Shown: piece by piece, positions 26,347 to 32,511 of the stretch
How positions within the stretch are numbered: position 1 is the first letter of the stretch
Layout: every line of letters starts with the position of its first letter
Assembly: GCA_947574505.1 (NCBI GenBank)
Contig: CANPJW010000032.1
Span: 1 to 32,511 of the forward strand
Source of the DNA: an uncultured Bacteroides sp.
GTDB taxonomy: Bacteria; Bacteroidota; Bacteroidia; Bacteroidales; Bacteroidaceae
Length of the DNA: 32,511 nucleotides
Direction of reading: 5' to 3'
The notes under the pieces: generated by a model
Databases searched by the model: none
The model's input: only the letters and a program-made list of their open reading frames with translations
What the model was told of the DNA's origin: nothing
Made by a program: the position numbers and the translations under genes

Positions 26347-26432
26347 GTGAATTCGATAGATGCCTGTACTATTCGATTCTTCTTCTTCCCGAAGGAGGGA
26401 AAACCATGCGGGTGAACATCTATCGAACTCAC
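26347..26432 (+). repeat. Long imperfect hairpin in the 3' region of the GH20 operon
   Basis: GTGAATTCGATAGATG (26347-26362) is nearly the reverse complement of CATCTATCGAACTCAC (26417-26432), 15 of 16 positions. A smaller TTCCC/GGGAA hairpin lies between them. The structure sits 33 bp after the last GH20 gene and ahead of the terminator, so it may stabilise the mRNA or be a processed RNA. No reading frame was found in 26315-26514. Confidence 0.6.
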
Positions 26433-26449
26433 ATACCCTTATATAAAGC

Positions 26450-26484
26450 ATAAGTGAGCTGCAAAAAATTTGCAGCTCACTTAT
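26450..26484. terminator. Bidirectional terminator between the GH20 operon and dnaJ
   Basis: A perfect 16-bp stem (26450-26465 with 26469-26484) with a 3-nt AAA loop lies between two convergent transcription units. The dnaJ stop codon is at 26515 on the opposite strand. Confidence 0.85.
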
Positions 26485-26514
26485 ACCTTTTTATCTATAT
26501 ATAATAGCAAAACA

Positions 26515-27702
26515 TCAATCGAAGAAGCTCTTGAACTTCTTGAAAATCTTCTCCTTCACCGAAGTGCTCGGTTTGAAGTTATCCGAAGCATCCATTTTCT
26601 CCAGTGTAGCTTTTTCTTCCTTGTTAAGAGTTTCCGGCACATAAATACTGATATTCACGAGCAAATCCCCCGTTCCATATCCATTCACGTTCGGCAATCC
26701 CTTGCCACGAAGGCGAAGCACTTTACCCGGCTGAGTGCCCGAATCAATTTTCACTTTCACCTTACCGTCAATCGTCGGAATCTCCACAGCGCCACCCAAC
26801 GCAGCCATCGGGAAACTCAACAACAAATTGTAAATCAAGTCATTCTCATCGCGAATCAAGTCTTGATGCGGTTCTTCCTCTACAAGAATCAGCAAATCGC
26901 CCGACACGCCATTGTGCTTTCCGGCATTACCCTTGCCGCCCATCGAGAGTTGCATACCCTCTGCCACACCGGCGGGGATTTTCACCGTCACCACTTCTTC
27001 ACCGTAAATGATTCCGTCGCCGCCGCACTTCTTACACTTGTTCTTGATAATCTTACCTTCACCGTTACAAGTAGAACAAGTGACACGTGTCTGCATAGTG
27101 CCCAGAATCGTTTGCTGGTTGCGAATCACCGAGCCGCTACCCTTACAAGTAGGACACGTCTCCGAACCGCCGTCACCCTCGGCACCCGAACCGTGGCAAT
27201 GGTCGCACGGCACATATTTCTTGAGTTTGAACTTCTTTTCCACCCCTTCGGAGATTTCCTTCAAAGTCAGTTTCACTTTCACGCGAAGGTCACTACCGCG
27301 ATACCGGCGCTGTTGTGAACCGCCGCCACCACCGAATCCGCCAAAACCGCTGAATCCGCCGCCGAAGCCACCGCCACGACCACCGAAAATATCACCGAAC
27401 ATAGAGAAGATGTCATCCATCGACATTCCCTCGCCACCGAAACCGCCGAACGGTCCGCCATTGCCTGCCGCACCGCTCACACCCGCATGACCGAACTGGT
27501 CATAACGCGAACGCTTATCCGGATTACTCAATACGTCGTATGCCTCGGCTGCCTCTTTGAACTTCTCTTCAGCCTCCTTGTCACCCGGATTCTTGTCGGG
27601 GTGATACTGAATTGCTTTCTTACGGTATGCTTTCTTTATTTCATCTGCGGTGGCTGTCTTCGTCACCTCCAATATTTCGTAATAGTCTCTTTTTTCTGCC
27701 AT
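26515..27702 (-). CDS. dnaJ: Chaperone DnaJ (Hsp40)
   Basis: A 395-residue type I Hsp40 that delivers unfolded clients to DnaK and stimulates its ATPase. The J domain has HPD at 34-36. A long Gly/Phe-rich segment (about 75-130) follows. Four zinc motifs CxxCxGxG are complete: CDHCHGSG (166), CPTCKGSG (183), CSTCNGEG (209) and CKKCGGDG (223). A C-terminal client-binding domain ends the protein. It lies 33 bp after grpE on the same strand, forming a grpE-dnaJ heat-shock operon; dnaK is not in the window. Confidence 0.98.
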   Translation of the reverse strand: MAEKRDYYEILEVTKTATADEIKKAYRKKAIQYHPDKNPGDKEAEEKFKEAAEAYDVLSNPDKRSRYDQFGHAGVSGAAGNGGPFGGFGGEGMSMDDIFSMFGDIFGGRGGGFGGGFSGFGGFGGGGGSQQRRYRGSDLRVKVKLTLKEISEGVEKKFKLKKYVPCDHCHGSGAEGDGGSETCPTCKGSGSVIRNQQTILGTMQTRVTCSTCNGEGKIIKNKCKKCGGDGIIYGEEVVTVKIPAGVAEGMQLSMGGKGNAGKHNGVSGDLLILVEEEPHQDLIRDENDLIYNLLLSFPMAALGGAVEIPTIDGKVKVKIDSGTQPGKVLRLRGKGLPNVNGYGTGDLLVNISIYVPETLNKEEKATLEKMDASDNFKPSTSVKEKIFKKFKSFFD

Positions 27703-27735
27703 GCCCTTTTATTGATTTATCATTCATAAATCTCT

Positions 27736-28320
27736 TTATTCTCCTACTACCACTTTAGCGTGACGCAACACCTTGTCGTTCAATGTATATCCCGTCTGCA
27801 CACAATCCAGAATCTTGCCCTTCTGTGCTTCCGACGGTGCAGGAATTACTGCGATGGCTTCATGATAATCCGTATTCAACGGCTGGTCTTTCGTCTCGAT
27901 GACCTTTACCCCATTTTGTGCCAATACAGCCAGGAATTTGTTGTAAATCAGCTCGATGCCCTCTTTCACGGCATTCACGTCCGTTGCCGTCTCCATCGTC
28001 TTGATGGCACGTTCGAAGTCATCTACTACCGGAAGAATACTGCTCAGGCTCTTTTCGCCGCCGTTCAGAATCAGTTCGGCTTTCTCCTTCATGGTGCGTT
28101 TGCGGTAATTGTCGAACTCGGCAGACAGGCGCAGATACTTGTCCTTCTGTTCCTCAATCGTCTCCTGAGCCTTTCCCAACTCCTGTTCAAGCTCTTCCTC
28201 GTGCGTCAGCGGAGCCGCGTCCTCAGCCTGTTCGTTCTGCGGTTGTTCTTCCGCACCATTGTTCAGAATGTCTTCCACATTCATCTCTTCTTCCTTCACT
28301 TTTTTTTCTTTCGGATCCAT
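27736..28320 (-). CDS. grpE: GrpE, nucleotide exchange factor for DnaK
   Basis: A 194-residue cytosolic protein. A charged N-terminal tail (about 1-45) is followed by a long coiled coil (about 45-100, EEELEQELGKAQETIEEQKD) and the C-terminal beta-wing ending in QTGYTLNDKVLRHAKVVVGE, the family's hallmark (GY.L..RVLRPA.V.V). It dimerises and releases ADP from DnaK. It is the first gene of the operon with dnaJ. The leader upstream is about 180 nt long and carries AT-rich repeats shared in mirror image with the divergent ABC-F gene. Confidence 0.97.
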   Translation of the reverse strand: MDPKEKKVKEEEMNVEDILNNGAEEQPQNEQAEDAAPLTHEEELEQELGKAQETIEEQKDKYLRLSAEFDNYRKRTMKEKAELILNGGEKSLSSILPVVDDFERAIKTMETATDVNAVKEGIELIYNKFLAVLAQNGVKVIETKDQPLNTDYHEAIAVIPAPSEAQKGKILDCVQTGYTLNDKVLRHAKVVVGE

Positions 28321-28325
28321 TTTTG

Positions 28326-28361
28326 GTATTTACTATTTTACTAGTTACTATTTACTATTTA
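28326..28361 (-). repeat. AT-rich repeat directly upstream of grpE
   Basis: On the minus strand the last 40 nt before the grpE ATG read as units of AAATAGTAACTAGT and AAAATAGTAAATA. The same units, with TGGT for TAGT, are tandemly repeated ahead of the divergent ABC-F gene at 28585-28670. Confidence 0.8.
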
Positions 28362-28450
28362 ACACACATGCACGATATCTATTGGGAAGATAGCGTCCAT
28401 AAAAAAACATGCCGGACTGACCGGATGTCATTGATTTTGCCTGCAAAAAC

Positions 28451-28497
28451 TTTGCCAATTGTCTGCAAATGCTTTGCCAAGTTGGCTGTTTTGCCAA
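28451..28497 (-). repeat. Three TTGGCAAA repeats in the grpE leader
   Basis: TTTGCCAA on the plus strand (TTGGCAAA in the grpE direction) occurs at 28451-28458, 28473-28480 and 28490-28497, with related TGCAAA words between. They lie just downstream of the predicted grpE -7 box and could be a control element; no known family was recognised. Confidence 0.5.
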
Positions 28498-28506
28498 AAA
28501 ACGCAG

Positions 28507-28514
28507 CAAAGGTA
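28507..28514 (-). promoter_or_regulatory. -7 box of the grpE-dnaJ operon
   Basis: Minus-strand TACCTTTG fits TAnnTTTG, giving a leader of about 180 nt before grpE. A -33 element was not evident. Confidence 0.5.
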
Positions 28515-28570
28515 ACACTTTTATGTCAGATTGGCACATAGCAGATAGTTCATAATTCATTTTTAATGTC

Positions 28571-28578
28571 TAACTTTG
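28571..28578 (+). promoter_or_regulatory. -7 box of the ybiT-like gene
   Basis: TAACTTTG fits the Bacteroides -7 consensus. The transcript would begin near 28585, so nearly its whole leader is the 22-bp tandem repeat. Confidence 0.55.
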
Positions 28579-28584
28579 CACGCT

Positions 28585-30297
<1,713 letters not shown>

Positions 30298-30329
30298 TCA
30301 CGCTAACGCTTAGCCATAGCCATAAAACT

Positions 30330-30411
30330 AAGGCGCGGATTACGCGCGGATAACACGATAACTAATCATTTTTGATTAACAAAAACCGTGAAATCCGCGT
30401 AATCCGCGCCT
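30330..30411. repeat. GC-rich inverted repeat (REP-like) after ybiT
   Basis: AGGCGCGGATTACGCG (30330-30345) pairs with CGCGTAATCCGCGCCT (30396-30411). The left arm has two extra bases before GGAT, so the stem is imperfect further in. A smaller TAATCA/TGATTA hairpin lies inside. The base composition differs from the AT-rich surroundings, which suggests a dispersed palindromic element that may also end the ybiT transcript. Confidence 0.65.
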
Positions 30412-30468
30412 GATTTGTTATTTAGCAATCCGTGTCTGATTTTCATTGATAAGCCCCACTCACACATT

Positions 30469-30518
30469 TCATGTGATTAAGTTTATCTATACTTCTCATG
30501 TGATTAAGTTTATCTATA
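30469..30518. repeat. Direct repeat, 23 bp, two copies
   Basis: TCATGTGATTAAGTTTATCT followed by ATA occurs at 30469-30491 and again, identical, at 30496-30518 (period 27). It lies between the REP-like element and the VirE-type pseudogene. No gene is seen in 30298-30589. Confidence 0.85.
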
Positions 30519-30589
30519 ATCCGTTTATCTGTTATTTCGTGCAAAAACGACTATCTGCGGGAAAACTGCCATTCCGCAAGGGGAGGGGG

Positions 30590-31960
30590 TTAGAATTCCA
30601 ACCCCGTCTGAACCGGAAGCTGCGGGCGTATTGAATTTTCCGTGCGTTCTTGGGGCGTATATTCCACCACACAATATTCTGTCACCTTGTTGTCGTTTTT
30701 TCGGGAGTGGAAATGATTGTTTTCCAGTACTGTGACCAACATTCGTTTCATCTGCGCGTTGGACTGTGTGCGCCCGTTCAGGCTCAATACCGACAGCAGA
30801 TAGGAGGCAGGAAACCATTGCGCCTGTATATCGTTCGGTCTGGCAGCCCGGAAATAGAAGAAGAGATTTTCCTCTATCGGGTCTTTTTGGCGGAACGCCT
30901 CATTGCGGTTGTTGAGAAACGTTATCTCATCGTTCTCATACCAGTATTGAAATCCCTATCGGTAGAGCGCGTATGCCTGTGCGTATATCCCCTCATGATT
31001 GACAGGCGTGTGATAGTCAATATCCAGCAGAGTGTTGAACAGGATACGCCTGTTCTGACCGACGTCCGGCATACAGTGCGGGTTGTTGGTACTGGCAATG
31101 AACGACGCCTGGCGGATGTATGTATAATTCTGGATATCGTAAACCTTGCGTTCGTTTACGACATCTTGCGTGATAAGGCTTTTCAAGTTCTGCATCCGCT
31201 CGGGAGAGAGCGTGTCAAACTCATCCAGGTTGATGAGCAGGCAAGACGACATTTGAAGCAGATGGTTATTATTGTCAGGATTAATCATGCCGTTGCGATA
31301 ATAATTCTTAAGCTCCGGCGGCAGCAGGCGGCGGATAAAGGTACTCTTTCCTTTCCCCTGTGCATCGTGGAATAGCATCAACTGGTGGTTTTGCACCTCG
31401 TCGTTGATGGCGCACGCCACCATTCCCACGAGCCACCGGCGGAAACTGTCTTCGAAGAAAGCCTGGTCAGCGGCTTTACGTTTTCCAGCCGTTCGGGAGA
31501 GAAGAAAGCGTCCGGGTCATGCGACACGAAGAATCCTCGTCCCAGGTCGCTTCCGCTTGTGTCCACTTTTGTGTTGAGCAGCTTTTCATATTTGCTGCTT
31601 GCCAGGGCATACATGCGGTGATGGTATCGTTCGAGTGTCGGGACAGTCATTCACCAGCCGGCGGAATTCCGGGAGCTTTTCTACCGGCATGTCGTCACAG
31701 TCGAGCGTGATGATGTCCTGATACGTGTCGAGACTGCAAGCCAGCCTTTCCTTTATGTAGGTAGCCGTGATAGTGTGGTAGGGCAGTTGTTTCTTCATTC
31801 GGTCTGCCTTCACCGTATCTCCCTCTTCCATGGCTTCCCGAAGTCTCCGGATTCTGTCGCGATAAACATTTCCCCGGATAAATCCGAACAACTGCTGGAT
31901 ACTTATACTTCCCGATACGAGTGATAGTCCTCTGTATGTGGTTATTGCGATATTTTTCAT
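30590..31960 (-). pseudogene. Decayed BT4734/VirE-type gene
   Basis: Pieces in one direction add up to a broken member of the Bacteroides BT4734-like N-terminal plus VirE ATPase family. The first part (31960 to about 31640; MKNIAITTYRGLSLVSGSIS) is the N-terminal domain. The second (about 31625 to 31475; YALASSKYEKLLNTKVDTSG) is in another frame. The third holds the P-loop GKGKST and LLINLDEFD, then stops at TAG (30956-30958). The same frame continues beyond that stop as GFQYWYENDEITFLNNRNEA and runs to the natural end at 30590. There are thus two frame changes, near 31625-31650 and 31470-31480, and one nonsense codon. About 457 codons remain, shorter than family members I recall, so internal segments were probably lost. 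Such genes often occur in Bacteroides accessory regions. Confidence 0.85.
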
Positions 31961-32032
31961 TTTACTTGTTGATATGTATTTAAGCTGTGCCAATAGTAAC
32001 ACGCTGCAAAGGACGGCTTTTTGTGTAGAATA

Positions 32033-32068
32033 AAAAAACTGCTTTTTGTACTCAAAAAGCAGTTTTTT
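32033..32068. terminator. Terminator between the VirE pseudogene and the small gene
   Basis: A perfect 16-bp stem (32033-32048 with 32053-32068) around the loop TACT is flanked by A and T runs, so it could work on both strands. It lies 20 bp after the end of the minus-strand gene at 32088, whose transcript it would end. Confidence 0.8.
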
Positions 32069-32087
32069 AACGTTTGGTTCTTAACGA

Positions 32088-32484
32088 CTAATCATCAAGA
32101 AACGTTCTTCTCAGTCTTTGTATCTCACAATCAATCTCTTCCACACTTAATGATTCGTCCGAATCATCAGATTTCTTGAATTTAACAGCCAGAAACAACC
32201 ACTCTGAGAAGAACTTGGGACCTTTAATGTTAAAGGGGGAGTCACGGTCATAGCAGAGATGAGCAAAGGGAAGGAGAAACTTCTTACGGTCGCGCGGGCT
32301 AACCTCTATCCTGTTGGCATACAGATTATTGACACTACCAAGCGTTTGTGTGATGAACCGGGATACTTTGGGGAATTCTCCTTTTTCAAGCGTTACGGCT
32401 TGCTTGTTTTGGTAAACGAAGCCTTCGGAAAAAATGTCTTTTTTCTCATGATTTTAAGAGCCTGTTTAAATTCTCTTCAGTCAT
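32088..32484 (-). pseudogene. Small gene with an apparent +1 frameshift, unknown function
   Basis: An ATG at 32484 (minus strand) opens MTEENLNRLLKS and then meets TGA at 32448-32446. A second frame with no ATG start continues as KKDIFSEGFVYQNKQAVTLE and runs about 115 residues to TAG at 32088, ending RLRRTFLDD. The total of 397 nt is one more than a multiple of three, as expected of a single-base insertion near 32446-32454 (an AAAA run lies there). Joined, the product would be about 130 residues, charged and soluble, without signal peptide or membrane segments. The family was not recognised. A programmed frameshift or a non-ATG start are alternatives. Upstream, 32485-32511 is only 27 bp. Confidence 0.55.
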
Positions 32485-32511
32485 AATATTATAGCTGATA
32501 TTTTAACTTAC

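Noticed and set aside
26470..27318. A 282-codon plus-strand open frame opposite dnaJ
   Set aside because: It is antisense to dnaJ, whose J domain, Gly/Phe region and four zinc motifs are complete on the minus strand. The plus-strand product is His/Arg/Leu-rich with no domain.
27760..28344. A 194-codon plus-strand open frame opposite grpE
   Set aside because: It exactly shadows grpE and its product has no recognisable domain; the GrpE hallmark lies on the other strand.
30469..30518. Direct repeat considered as attachment sites of an integrated element
   Set aside because: The copies are only 4 bp apart, so nothing lies between them; no integrase or tRNA is near.
30650..31375. A 241-codon plus-strand open frame in the accessory region
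   Set aside because: It is antisense to the VirE-type pseudogene, which has a P-loop and family sequence. The plus-strand product shows no domain.

Overview
This window looks like a Bacteroides chromosome (Bacteroidota; species not assigned). The evidence is a SusC/SusD outer-membrane pair, promoters of the Bacteroides -7 type (TAnnTTTG), few Shine-Dalgarno sequences, AT-rich gaps between genes, and a BT4734-type VirE pseudogene. About 25 kb is one sialic acid and sialoglycan utilisation locus. The rest is housekeeping genes and a decayed accessory region.

Layout. (1) 216-2111: a ROK-family regulator (minus strand) is divergent from a YhcH/NanQ-like gene with its own terminator. (2) 2325-5703: a catabolic operon of a sialic acid MFS transporter (NanT), N-acetylneuraminate lyase (NanA, called NanL in B. 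fragilis) and an AGE-type epimerase (NanE). It is followed by a 41-codon remnant of an exported protein. (3) 6305-11242: a TonB-dependent transporter and surface lipoprotein pair (NanO/NanU-like SusC/SusD), ending in a terminator. (4) 11426-19130: sialidase, GH20 hexosaminidase, an SGNH esterase, and a 1048-residue protein joining two SGNH/sialate O-acetylesterase modules to a NanM-like mutarotase. (5) 19230-26314: GH2 beta-mannosidase and two more GH20 hexosaminidases under a separate promoter. (6) 26515-28320: dnaJ and grpE (minus strand). (7) 28678-30297: a YbiT-like ABC-F ATPase. (8) 30298-32511: repeats, a broken VirE-type gene and a small frameshifted gene.

How the genes work together. 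Secreted sialidase and O-acetylesterases would release and deacetylate sialic acid. The GH20s and the mannosidase would trim the exposed HexNAc and mannose. NanO/NanU would bring sialic acid across the outer membrane and NanT across the inner membrane. NanM and NanQ would speed its anomer conversion. NanA would cleave it to ManNAc and pyruvate, and NanE would convert ManNAc to GlcNAc. The kinase and the GlcN6P steps are not in this window.

Regulation. Related AT-rich sites (best core AATAAATTTATTTATTAA) occur at five promoters: rok, nanQ, nanT, nanO and nanH. At four of them the site lies just upstream of the -33 region. At rok it abuts and overlaps the -7 box. This suggests one regulator that autorepresses and may activate the pathway. 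The nanO promoter and its site also lie between two perfect 20-bp inverted repeats with inverted 5-nt spacers (5912-5931 and 6239-6258), so this promoter may be invertible and the uptake system phase-variable.

No tRNA, rRNA, CRISPR array, intact transposase or recombinase gene was seen.
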